This document shows, in pieces, positions 41,356 to 49,431 of a stretch of 64,000 nucleotides of DNA. The position numbers were made by a program, and so were the translations under genes. Origin of the DNA: Candidatus Woesearchaeota archaeon (lineage in GTDB: Archaea > Nanobdellota > Nanobdellia > Woesearchaeales > GW2011-AR9); assembly GCA_018696595.1 (NCBI GenBank), contig JABHQW010000008.1, forward strand, positions 204,522-268,521, written 5' to 3'. Below the pieces are notes generated by a model, which was not told the DNA's origin, made no database searches, and worked only from the letters and a program-made list of their open reading frames with translations. The first letter of the stretch is position 1; every line of letters starts with the position of its first letter.

Positions 41356-42696
41356 TTATTTCAAAACAATTCTTTTTCCGTTTTCCATCATATGGATACT
41401 TTTACCTTGAGAATAACCCATCTCTTCAGCTAAACTAGCTAAATTAAGGGCTTTTTCATGACCTGCATGAGAGGGAATAATGTGTTTTGGTTTTACTAAT
41501 TCAATCAAATCACGGTGATCTTCTCTGGCAGCGTGACCAGACATATGAATATCTCTGAAAATTCTTGCGCCTTTGGCTCTTATTGATCTTTCCAACTTAT
41601 CGCGATTATCTTTATTTAATTCAACTGGAATTACTGAACAACTGAAAATAACTACATCACCATTATCAAACTTGAAAGGTAATTCGTTCCTAGCTAATCT
41701 AGAAAGTACTGCTTTTGGTTCACCTTGATGGCCAGTACAAACAATCAAATATTTCTCTTTACCTTCTTTCATAATTTTCTTAAGAATTTTTTCTCTGCGA
41801 TCATTATGTTTAACTAAAGTAATATCTTTTTGAAAATCAATTAAATTAATTCTTTCTCCGGCAGAAACATATTTGGATAAAGATCTTCCCAAGAATACTA
41901 TTTTTCTGTTTAATCTTCTTCCTAATTCAATAATACTTTTCAATCTTGCTAAGTGAGAAGAGAAGGTTGTTACAACCATTCCTTTTCCGTCAGTGTAAAC
42001 TCCTAACATAACATCCTTTAACATTTGTTTAGCAACAGATTCGGACGGCATTTTTCGATGTTCATGAGCATATAATGATTCTACAATTAACAAAGTTACG
42101 CCTTCTTCACCAATTTGTTTTAATCTTTCAAAGTTTGGTTTTTTACCTAGAGTTGGTTGTCGATCAAATTTGTAATCGTTAGCATAAACAACTTTACCAT
42201 AAGGGGTATGAAGAACAATCATTGACGCTTGTGGGATTGAATGAGTAATATTAACCAATTCCACTGAAAGTTTTTCAGATAATTTGTATACAGAATTTAA
42301 ATTTGATGCAATTAACTCATTTGGTATTTTTATTCTTTCATCTCTAAAAATACTTTTCAAAACTTCAGCAGTGTATGGTGTGCAAATAATTGGTGCTGTT
42401 GGAAATATTCCTGCTGAGAAAGGAATTGCACCAATATGATCTAAATGGCCATGACTAGGGACAATGGCAATAACTTTATCTTTCCAATCTTTGATTAAAC
42501 CGTAATCCGGAACAGCATTAACTTCTAATAATTCTTCATAATGCATGGCTGAGATGTCTTCATCTTCAGTGTGTCTGATATAATTTTCCATGTGTAATCC
42601 CATATCTAAGATTACAACTTCATCATCGACTTTAATGGCAGTAGAATTCTGACCTGTTTCTGAATAACCACCGATTGTACATATTTCTATTGGCAT
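41356..42696 (-). CDS. rnj: Ribonuclease J (beta-CASP metallo-beta-lactamase exoribonuclease)
   Basis: 446 residues. Zinc motifs: SHGHLDHIGAIP (about 79-90), NITHSIPQ, VYANDYKFD, and the C-terminal HMSGHAAREDH and PSHAGHEKAL histidines of the beta-CASP region. Archaeal RNase J degrades RNA 5' to 3'. Length matches archaeal members, which lack the bacterial C-terminal domain. A tRNA and a P-loop/CYTH gene lie upstream. Confidence 0.93.
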   Translation of the reverse strand: MPIEICTIGGYSETGQNSTAIKVDDEVVILDMGLHMENYIRHTEDEDISAMHYEELLEVNAVPDYGLIKDWKDKVIAIVPSHGHLDHIGAIPFSAGIFPTAPIICTPYTAEVLKSIFRDERIKIPNELIASNLNSVYKLSEKLSVELVNITHSIPQASMIVLHTPYGKVVYANDYKFDRQPTLGKKPNFERLKQIGEEGVTLLIVESLYAHEHRKMPSESVAKQMLKDVMLGVYTDGKGMVVTTFSSHLARLKSIIELGRRLNRKIVFLGRSLSKYVSAGERINLIDFQKDITLVKHNDRREKILKKIMKEGKEKYLIVCTGHQGEPKAVLSRLARNELPFKFDNGDVVIFSCSVIPVELNKDNRDKLERSIRAKGARIFRDIHMSGHAAREDHRDLIELVKPKHIIPSHAGHEKALNLASLAEEMGYSQGKSIHMMENGKRIVLK

Positions 42697-42738
42697 AAGG
42701 CTAGAAAAGAGTTGTTGGTTTAAAAAGGTTTGGAGAAA

Positions 42739-43890
42739 TTACTGATTATCTCTAATATAATCTTTCACTCTTTCTTGAAATTCATGAGGACCTATTGGTT
42801 CTAAACCAAGATTACTAATTATTTGTTTTAAGTTTGGAACATGAATATGAGAATCATCAACAGAACTCATTTTTTCCACTTCTAAAAGATATCCAAAGTT
42901 TTCAATCTCTTGTAAACAAATAACATAATCATATCCACCCATCTGTGCGGCAAACTCTTGTTTATGTTTAACCCATTTTGGATCTGTACCCATTCCTTCT
43001 GAAGCAAAACCTTCTCTTACTTGTTCAGCCATAATCTCATCTTCTAAATGAATTGAATATTCTGTTCTAACATGGTCCACAACATCACCTTCTTTAATAA
43101 CAACTTCATATTTGGTTGTTTCTCCTTCTCTAATTCTAACTCGATGATCGCCAGGAGTGAATTTTAATGTTTCTACAGTTTCTTTACATAATGGTTGATA
43201 CCCTTCATTTAATTCTCTGTCTAAACATCTATATTCTTCTGGAGTAAGTAAACATTTGATTTCAATCTCATGCACTTTTTTTGGAGCTTCTTCACTTTGT
43301 CCAAGTTGATGGGCCAAATAGCGATCAATGAACCATACTTGTGCGGTTGGGGATGAAGGTAAGAAAATATGAGGGAAATCATGTCTAGCAAAAACATTTC
43401 TAAAAGTGTCTTCCACCTTTTTTTGATATTTAGGGTCAACATCTCTTTTACCATCATCAACTAAAAATTCTAAATTACCTGGAATTATAAAAGAAAGGTT
43501 TTGGGGGACAAGGGCACAATATTCTTTAACAAACTCTGCAATATGTTCGTCACAAGATCCTTTTATTGCTTCGGGATATACTAATTGAGATAAAGGATTT
43601 ATGTCTTGGAGAATAGTAGTTGGCCCTTCGCCAATTCTTGGACCAATAGCATCAATCTGTGCTTTTATCATTTGACAAGTCATCCATGTGGTAACTAGGT
43701 TACCCAGCTCAGGGTATTGGTGAAGTTTTTTTTTATCAGTCAAATCAATTGGGCATTCTTCAGCAATATCCGGGAGGAAAATGGCATTTTTATCCCATCT
43801 TTGTCTCAACTTTTTAAAAACTGTACTTTTACCAGAACCTTGTGGTCCGAGAATACTTAATACAACAATATCATCCAATAGTTTACTCAT
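42739..43890 (-). CDS. P-loop kinase-like NTPase fused to CYTH triphosphatase-like domain
   Basis: 383 residues in two parts. The N-terminal 210 or so have Walker A LGPQGSGKSTVF (about 14-25) and resemble AAA_28/nucleotide kinase-like folds. The C-terminal part begins HEIEIKCLL, the ExExK signature of CYTH (triphosphate tunnel) enzymes, and continues with HRVRIRE, KYEVVIKEG and GYLLEVEKM, which supply the other charged tunnel residues. CYTH proteins cleave triphosphates or make cAMP; P-loop/CYTH fusions are rare. The substrate is unknown; a linked kinase-phosphohydrolase acting on nucleotides or RNA ends is possible. Confidence 0.75.
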   Translation of the reverse strand: MSKLLDDIVVLSILGPQGSGKSTVFKKLRQRWDKNAIFLPDIAEECPIDLTDKKKLHQYPELGNLVTTWMTCQMIKAQIDAIGPRIGEGPTTILQDINPLSQLVYPEAIKGSCDEHIAEFVKEYCALVPQNLSFIIPGNLEFLVDDGKRDVDPKYQKKVEDTFRNVFARHDFPHIFLPSSPTAQVWFIDRYLAHQLGQSEEAPKKVHEIEIKCLLTPEEYRCLDRELNEGYQPLCKETVETLKFTPGDHRVRIREGETTKYEVVIKEGDVVDHVRTEYSIHLEDEIMAEQVREGFASEGMGTDPKWVKHKQEFAAQMGGYDYVICLQEIENFGYLLEVEKMSSVDDSHIHVPNLKQIISNLGLEPIGPHEFQERVKDYIRDNQ

Positions 43891-43961
43891 AGTTTCGCTT
43901 AAGAAAGTTTCATCTTTTTAATTATTTGTTTAATGAAGAATACACAATTAAGAATAAAACA

Positions 43962-44045
43962 TGTGGGTGGCAGGACTCGAACCTGCGTAAGCACTAAGCT
44001 AATGGATTTTGAGTCCATCCCGATTGACCACTACGGCACACCCAC
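43962..44045 (-). tRNA. tRNA-Leu (anticodon CAA)
   Basis: On the minus strand the acceptor arms GTGGGTG / CACCCAC pair fully. The anticodon stem ATGGA/TCCAT encloses CTCAAAA, giving anticodon CAA. The long variable arm (about 12-14 nt) is that of a type II tRNA, in agreement with leucine. The T arm is GCAGG-TTCGAGT-CCTGC. There is no intron and CCA is not encoded. Confidence 0.95.
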
Positions 44046-44124
44046 ATACAAATACTAAACTAATCCCTATTTTATAAAAGTTTCTCACAAATATTTATAA
44101 ATGAAAAATCTTTACTAATACAAT

Positions 44125-45084
44125 ATGAAAAAGAGGTTAGCTTTACTTGTATTAATTCTATTAATGCCATTAGCTTTAGCAGATGTTGAATTAAACTTTA
44201 TTTCTCCAGAGGGTGATAGTTTCAACGGCTATCTCTTAAACTTAAATTTTGGAGATGCGTTATATCAAGAAGTTATGGATAATAATAATGTAAAAGTAGC
44301 TTTTTCAGAAAGCACATCATTTTTAGTAACAATGGATTCTTTAGAAACTCCGGCAACAGATTATTTTGGAGTGAAAGAAATATCAAAAGAAGGAATTACT
44401 GATTTTTTGGTTTACCCAGTTGGTTATTTACAAGGTAAAGTATTAGATCCAAACGGAAATTTAGTGCCAACCGCAGAGTTAAATTTTAACTGTTTTTCTG
44501 ATGTAATCGGAGATTATCCTTCCAAAGCAGACAAAACTGGTTTTTTTTCTGTAAAAAATATGCCGGTTGGTAGTTGTTCAATTATAGCTTCTACTGAAAG
44601 TTTAGCTGGAAGTGTAGAATTTAAGCTTGAAAAAGGTCAAGTTACAAAGATAGAAGTAATTTTGGGTGAAGTATTTGTAAACAAAAAATCTTTATTATTT
44701 CCAATTATTGCCATTTTAGCTTTAATTATTGTTGTTTTATTAGTTATTTTGTTCTTAATTAAGAAGAGAAAACAATTCAATAAAGAAGAAACGAAGATTG
44801 ATAAAATCGAAACTGAAGTGAAAACGGGCAAATCTGAACTTGAACATTCTAAACAAACATTAGCAATATCAAAGACATTATCTGAAAAAGAGCGAAAAAT
44901 AGTTGATTATTTGCTTGCAAATAAGAATAAATCTTCCCAGGCTAAGATTAGACATGCCACTAAAATACCCCGAACTAGCTTATCAAGAGTTTTGAAAAGT
45001 TTAGAGAAGAAAAAAATAGTTGAAATTGAGAAAGACGGCAAAATGGTTTCTGTTTCTTTAAGTGACTTCTTTTTAGGCAATTAG
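44125..45084 (+). CDS. Membrane-tethered winged-helix regulator with external carboxypeptidase-regulatory-like domain
   Basis: 319 residues: a signal sequence (about 1-20), an external beta-rich region including a carboxypeptidase regulatory-like fold (GYLQGKVLDPNGNLVPTAEL, about 112-130), and a transmembrane helix (about 190-212). A Lys/Glu linker leads to a cytoplasmic winged helix (EKERKIVDYLLANKNKSSQAKIRHATKIPRTSLSRVLKSL, about 253-310). This one-piece signal receiver and DNA-binding design is common in archaea. Targets are unknown; the downstream surface proteins are candidates. Confidence 0.82.
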   Translation: MKKRLALLVLILLMPLALADVELNFISPEGDSFNGYLLNLNFGDALYQEVMDNNNVKVAFSESTSFLVTMDSLETPATDYFGVKEISKEGITDFLVYPVGYLQGKVLDPNGNLVPTAELNFNCFSDVIGDYPSKADKTGFFSVKNMPVGSCSIIASTESLAGSVEFKLEKGQVTKIEVILGEVFVNKKSLLFPIIAILALIIVVLLVILFLIKKRKQFNKEETKIDKIETEVKTGKSELEHSKQTLAISKTLSEKERKIVDYLLANKNKSSQAKIRHATKIPRTSLSRVLKSLEKKKIVEIEKDGKMVSVSLSDFFLGN

Positions 45085-45101
45085 TTATATTTGGAGGATA
45101 A

Positions 45102-45194
45102 ATGTTTCTTTTTACACATTTTGGGCATTATATTGGCCCCATCTTGGTTCTTCTTCCCGCCCAACCTTTAAGTATTTGTTTGATCTTTAGGTAG
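45102..45194 (+). CDS. Possible 30-residue hydrophobic small ORF
   Basis: ATG 45102 follows GGAGGA closely and encodes MFLFTHFGHYIGPILVLL followed by a short tail, ending at TAG 45192-45194 just before the next gene. A strong ribosome site and a hydrophobic product argue for translation; small size and lack of homologues argue against. It could be a leader peptide or chance. Confidence 0.25.
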   Translation: MFLFTHFGHYIGPILVLLPAQPLSICLIFR

Positions 45195-45229
45195 ATATGA
45201 TTACTCAAAACGTATGGAGGTACGTCAAA

Positions 45230-46912
45230 ATGAATTGGAAAAACATGATCCTGTTTGCAGTATTGTTATTATTCGTAAGTTCAATATCTGCAGTTGCAGA
45301 ACAAGAAATAGTAGTGGGAAAAGACATCGCAGTTACATCATATAGTGTTATGCCTAAACCTGCAGTTTTAAATGAAGAAGTACAAGTAACATTAAAAATA
45401 GTAAACCAAGGTAATGAAGCTATTGCTGAAAGTTTTCAAGTAGAATTTCAAGTATGTCAACCCGGCGGTTGGTATTGTCATATTCCTGAAGGAGCAGAAG
45501 TAAATGGATTAGGGGTGGGAGAAGAAAAATCTTTCCTTAAGAAATTTACTATTAAAGACTCAGATGTAGTTAATGGCAAATCTTTAGTTAGATTTGTAGT
45601 TGATGGCGATGCTAATGTTGAAGAAGTTGATGAAGTTAACAATATTTACAGCATGCTTATTTCGGTAGTTGAGGAAGCCCCTGTAGAAATTGTTGAAGAA
45701 GTAACTGAAGAAGATGAAGAAGAGATTGTTGAAGAAGAATTATTTTCTGGCGATCCTGTTACATTTTCAGTTTCTGTAAATGATTATCCTAATCATAAGG
45801 ATTATAGCAACTTAAAGAAAATAGCTAATGGTTACGTTAATGTGTATACTGTTAAAAAGATCGGACAAACATTCAAAGTAATGAACACTGAAACTAAATT
45901 TACTGGTAGTGATGGGGTTGCAGAAGTTGTAATTCAACCTGGCCAGATGGTTTATTTTGAAGGTTTTATTACTCCTGGCGGTGCAGCTAGTGGAGCAACA
46001 AAAAAAGAATCCTTACTTTGGACCGCTCCCCCTTTCAAGAATTTTGGTCTTGGAAAAATTTGTCAAACAAATTACTTGGCAACTAACAAATACTTAAAGA
46101 ATAGTCAAAGTTATGCTTGTGCACAAGCTTTGAGTACTCCTTACAAAGACGTTGGAAAGTTCACCTTAGTTCCTGGAGAAACAGTTGCTCCTGAAGAAAT
46201 GGTTGAGATTCTTCCTGCGGCTGACAATCATGATTTGAAGGTAACTTCTGTTGGTTACGGAAATCAAGGATTTAAAGCAACAATTTGTAATGCTGGAACT
46301 ACTGACCAATCTGGATTTAAAGTTAAGTTTACTGCAAATGGTAAAGATAACACTTTAACCTATGCACCAACTTTAATGTCTGGAAAATGTGTAACTATTG
46401 GTTCTTGGGGCTATAGTTATTTTGGAATTGAGAAAGAAGATTTTTCTGAAGTAACTGTAATGGTTGATCCTTTGAATGAAATTGTTGAGTTTAATGAAGA
46501 CAACAATGAAATGGGTTTAGCAGAAGATAAGCCAATGTTACCTGCATACGACGAAACAAAAGTTGATAACAAACCAATGCTTCCTGCATATGACGAAACT
46601 AAAGTTGAGAATAAACCTATGCTTCCTGCATATGATGATTCTAATGGAAAATGTTTGAATGGTTGCGATTTCCAAAACAAATGTTTACCTGTTGGAACAA
46701 AGATTAAGTCTGGAAGAGATGGTTTGTTTTGTAATTGGAATAATGAGATGGCTCCTCAGTTAGTTGAAGGAGAATCTTGTCAGAACAATTATGAATGTGA
46801 AAGTAACAGTTGTATGAGCGGAAAGTGTATGGACTTAGAGAAACAGTTGCAAGAACAACAAAACTTACTTAACAAGATTTTATCTTGGTTAGATAACTTC
46901 TTTGTAAGGTAA
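45230..46912 (+). CDS. Secreted CARDB-domain surface protein with tandem repeats
   Basis: The ORF track starts at 45197, but GGAGGT lies just upstream of ATG 45230 and the signal peptide (MNWKNMILFAVLLLFVSSIS) begins there, so 45230 is preferred (560 residues). The mature protein has two CARDB-type beta domains (about 35-140 and 330-430, ending EVDEVNNIY and EFNEDNNEMG), an acidic stretch, then three tandem 14-residue KPMLPAYDETKV-type repeats. The C-terminus is a Cys-rich region (CLNGCDFQNKCLPVG, CQNNYECESNSC) and a coiled tail. Likely an extracellular adhesin or structural protein. Confidence 0.78.
   Translation: MNWKNMILFAVLLLFVSSISAVAEQEIVVGKDIAVTSYSVMPKPAVLNEEVQVTLKIVNQGNEAIAESFQVEFQVCQPGGWYCHIPEGAEVNGLGVGEEKSFLKKFTIKDSDVVNGKSLVRFVVDGDANVEEVDEVNNIYSMLISVVEEAPVEIVEEVTEEDEEEIVEEELFSGDPVTFSVSVNDYPNHKDYSNLKKIANGYVNVYTVKKIGQTFKVMNTETKFTGSDGVAEVVIQPGQMVYFEGFITPGGAASGATKKESLLWTAPPFKNFGLGKICQTNYLATNKYLKNSQSYACAQALSTPYKDVGKFTLVPGETVAPEEMVEILPAADNHDLKVTSVGYGNQGFKATICNAGTTDQSGFKVKFTANGKDNTLTYAPTLMSGKCVTIGSWGYSYFGIEKEDFSEVTVMVDPLNEIVEFNEDNNEMGLAEDKPMLPAYDETKVDNKPMLPAYDETKVENKPMLPAYDDSNGKCLNGCDFQNKCLPVGTKIKSGRDGLFCNWNNEMAPQLVEGESCQNNYECESNSCMSGKCMDLEKQLQEQQNLLNKILSWLDNFFVR
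46529..46654 (+). repeat. Three tandem 42-nt coding repeats
   Basis: Encodes KPMLPAYDETKVDN, KPMLPAYDETKVEN and KPMLPAYDDSNGKC within the CARDB surface protein. The nucleotide copies differ at several third positions, so the duplication is not recent, yet the peptide is kept. It may be a flexible linker or a binding motif. Confidence 0.75.
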
Positions 46913-47043
46913 GTTTCTTTTTTTTATTTTTATTTTTCTTCTAAATTTTTCAGTTAAGGTTTTCCTCTTTAAAGGCGTTTTAGACTAGTAATATTTATTA
47001 AGGATTAAATAATCACTTGATTATTAAAAATGAGGTGTTTATT

Positions 47044-48015
47044 ATGAAAAAAATATTTTTAGTCATGTTAAGTTTACTTGTTATTCTTATATTTTTAGTT
47101 GGTTGTACAACCGAAGAAGTTTCTGATGAAGAATTGGAATCATTGTCGGATGAGGAATTAAAAATAATAGTTGCAGAAGGAGAACAGGACAGCGGGGTTA
47201 ATGAAGCAATAGCGGGTCAAGCATATATTTATCAATCAGTTCAGAACCCTTCTAAAAGAAAAGTTAGCAGAGCTGCATCAATTCTTAAAACAAGATTGAA
47301 TGAGCAAACACAAAAACAAATTAATGTTGCGCAACCGTTTAATTCAGAGATTAAAGAATTATGTCCTCTTAGTTGTTCAAATGAAGATAAAACTTATCTC
47401 TTGTTTCGAAGTGGTCAATTATTCAAAAAGATTACACCTCGATGCACAACACAAGGGTTATTGTGGTATCGCTGTATTAATGGGAAATCTACGCAAACGG
47501 TTTTAGAAGATTGTCCTGGTTCTGATTGTGATTCAGTTACAAAAAAATGTAAAAATGAAAATAATTTTGATGAAGAGTTGCCTGCTGGTTCGGCATCTAC
47601 TGGATCTGTCTCTACAGAATCATCTCCAACTGAATCAGCATCTACCTCATCAGTTTCCACAACGCCTACCGATTCACCAAGCGTGATAAACGTTGATGGA
47701 ATAATTTCTCAAACTCTTGAATTAGCAGAGGACGGTGATGTGGTTTGTATTGATGAAGATGGTCTTGGGTTAGATGGTCTAAATCCAAAAGTTAAGGGAA
47801 GAACTTATTATTATATCAAAGGTGTCGAAGAACAACCAGAACCAATTGGATATTATAGGATTAGAGAAGATTATTGCTACGATGGAATTCATAATGTTGT
47901 TCCAGTAGAAGAAGGTCCAGCTTTGGCAGAATTTATCTGTTTGTATGGAGAAAAAGTTTATCCTAATTACGATTCTCCTTGTCCAAATGGTTGTAAAAAT
48001 GGGGTATGTGTTTGA
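47044..48015 (+). CDS. Lipoprotein with Ser/Thr linker and Cys-rich domains
   Basis: The start is set at ATG 47044, which follows GAGGTG and begins the signal peptide MKKIFLVMLSLLVILIFL with lipobox VGC (Cys about 21); the ORF track start at 47017 adds 9 unlikely residues. The 323 residues include an acidic segment, a central domain with CPLSCSNEDKTYL and CRINGKS-like Cys pairs, a Ser/Thr-rich linker (GSVSTESSPTESASTSS, probably glycosylated) and a C-terminal domain ending in CPNGCKNGVCV. Surface protein of unknown function. Confidence 0.72.
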   Translation: MKKIFLVMLSLLVILIFLVGCTTEEVSDEELESLSDEELKIIVAEGEQDSGVNEAIAGQAYIYQSVQNPSKRKVSRAASILKTRLNEQTQKQINVAQPFNSEIKELCPLSCSNEDKTYLLFRSGQLFKKITPRCTTQGLLWYRCINGKSTQTVLEDCPGSDCDSVTKKCKNENNFDEELPAGSASTGSVSTESSPTESASTSSVSTTPTDSPSVINVDGIISQTLELAEDGDVVCIDEDGLGLDGLNPKVKGRTYYYIKGVEEQPEPIGYYRIREDYCYDGIHNVVPVEEGPALAEFICLYGEKVYPNYDSPCPNGCKNGVCV

Positions 48016-48123
48016 TTTTTAAAACATTTTTTTAAATCTTTACTTATTCTGGGTAATATTGCTCATAACAATAATTGACCCATATAAATAAAAACAAAGT
48101 AAAAACAAAACAAAACAAAGAAT

Positions 48124-48600
48124 TCAATTCATACTTCTCAACTGCCCTTCAATGTCTTTTAGCTGAGCTTCTAATTCATCAAGTTCAGAAGTAGTTTTCT
48201 TAACAGGAACTTCTAGTTGAGGTTCTTCTGCCATCTCTGGAACTGGTGCTTCAACTTGAACTTTCTTAACCGGTTCAGGCTTAATTCCAAGCGCTTTTAA
48301 CTTTCCTTTTGGGAAATGAGACTTAAGTTGTCCTTCAACTAACCGATTAATTTCAGTAATACTTGTTTTAAGCTGATTAAAAGTAGCGACCTTTTCTTCT
48401 TGAATTTTTTTAAATTTTTCATAACTTTGCATGAAAATGATAACTTCTCTTAATGATTCAAGAATATTCTTTCGTGCATTCTTTGGGTCGTTAACTTGTA
48501 CCATATACTCTGGTTCTTTTTCCCTACTGACTGTTTTTCTCTTTACTGCTTTCTTAGTCCGTTTGGTACTAGTTTTCCTTACTACTTTTTTCTTAGCCAT
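48124..48600 (-). CDS. Lys-rich coiled-coil protein (third gene of coiled-coil operon)
   Basis: 158 residues. A basic N-terminus (MAKKKVVRKTSTKRTKKAVKRK) precedes a helical region of about 60 residues (RKNILESLREVIIFMQSYEK...). A Pro/Glu-rich linker leads to a C-terminal coiled coil (SELDELEAQLKDIEGQL). There is no catalytic motif. It lies 9 nt after the 75-residue gene, in a three-gene operon of coiled-coil proteins. A structural or nucleoid-linked role is inference. Confidence 0.65.
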   Translation of the reverse strand: MAKKKVVRKTSTKRTKKAVKRKTVSREKEPEYMVQVNDPKNARKNILESLREVIIFMQSYEKFKKIQEEKVATFNQLKTSITEINRLVEGQLKSHFPKGKLKALGIKPEPVKKVQVEAPVPEMAEEPQLEVPVKKTTSELDELEAQLKDIEGQLRSMN

Positions 48601-48609
48601 TTTTTATTG

Positions 48610-48837
48610 TTAAAATTGTTCAGGTTCATTCAAGGAATGGTCAATAAAATCAACCTTCTTTTCAATTTCACCTAAAGCACTTTGCCACATTTCTAATTGG
48701 TGGTCTTCTTCATTTTTCAAATCATTTATTTTTAACAATGTTTCTTTAGCGTCGTCAATTTTTTTCCTAATTGTCTTGACTAAATCAAGTACATTGTCAT
48801 ATTCATCTATTTTTACGAAAACAGGCATACGATCCAT
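48610..48837 (-). CDS. Short coiled-coil protein (second gene of coiled-coil operon)
   Basis: 75 residues from ATG 48837. The ORF track uses GTG 48846, but AGGTGA is the ribosome site 5 nt before the ATG. The sequence MDRMPVFVKIDEYDNVLDLVKTIRKKIDDAKETLLKI resembles PLFIKVEVYQKILNELSAIKSNI in the upstream gene product, so the two share a module. The remainder is helical and acidic. The start lies 2 nt inside the end of the upstream gene. Confidence 0.68.
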   Translation of the reverse strand: MDRMPVFVKIDEYDNVLDLVKTIRKKIDDAKETLLKINDLKNEEDHQLEMWQSALGEIEKKVDFIDHSLNEPEQF

Positions 48838-48838
48838 T

Positions 48839-49330
48839 TCAATCACCTTTAAAGATTATTTTGTCAACTTGTAACAATTTATCATGAGCAGACTTGGTTG
48901 TTCTTCTTAATTTACTAAAGTTCTTGTCTTCATTATACTCAGAATGTTCAAGACTTTTACTAGCTTCTCTTAACTCGGAAATATTACTTTTAATTGCACT
49001 CAATTCATTTAATATCTTTTGGTAAACCTCAACTTTAATGAATAAGGGTTCATTATTTGCAGCTGTTGAAAAAGGATTTTTGGGAGGTACAAATTCATTT
49101 GCACCCATTTCTTTATTCAACTCTTCAGTTTTTGGTTCTTCATCCATTGGGGCTTGTTCGGGAGTACTTATTGGTTCATTAACTCCAACCGCAGCATGAA
49201 CTTGCTCTGGCTCAAAAACTTTTTCAGAAGGAGCCCTTCTATTAAATTGCAATGCTTTCTCGTTAAAGTTTTTCCCCTCAGGGAACGGAACTTTAGGAGT
49301 AATTTTCTTTTTTCCGAATAACCAGCCCAT
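48839..49330 (-). CDS. Coiled-coil protein with Pro/Glu-rich linker (first gene of coiled-coil operon)
   Basis: 163 residues: a basic start (MGWLFGKKKITPK), a disordered Pro/Glu-rich middle (about 20-95), and a C-terminal helical part opening with EPLFIKVEVYQKILNELSAI, the module shared with the next gene. It is the first gene of three in an operon divergent from the lamin-tail protein gene. It has no known domain. The Trp/Phe-containing basic start could be a membrane-proximal amphipathic anchor. Confidence 0.68.
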   Translation of the reverse strand: MGWLFGKKKITPKVPFPEGKNFNEKALQFNRRAPSEKVFEPEQVHAAVGVNEPISTPEQAPMDEEPKTEELNKEMGANEFVPPKNPFSTAANNEPLFIKVEVYQKILNELSAIKSNISELREASKSLEHSEYNEDKNFSKLRRTTKSAHDKLLQVDKIIFKGD

Positions 49331-49431
49331 TTTATTCTTCTTAGGTAAGAAACGTTTAAAAACTTTGTTTAGTATTATATAATAGTGAATGGAAAAGTAT
49401 TTAACCTAACTTCTATTATTTTGTTCTTAAA

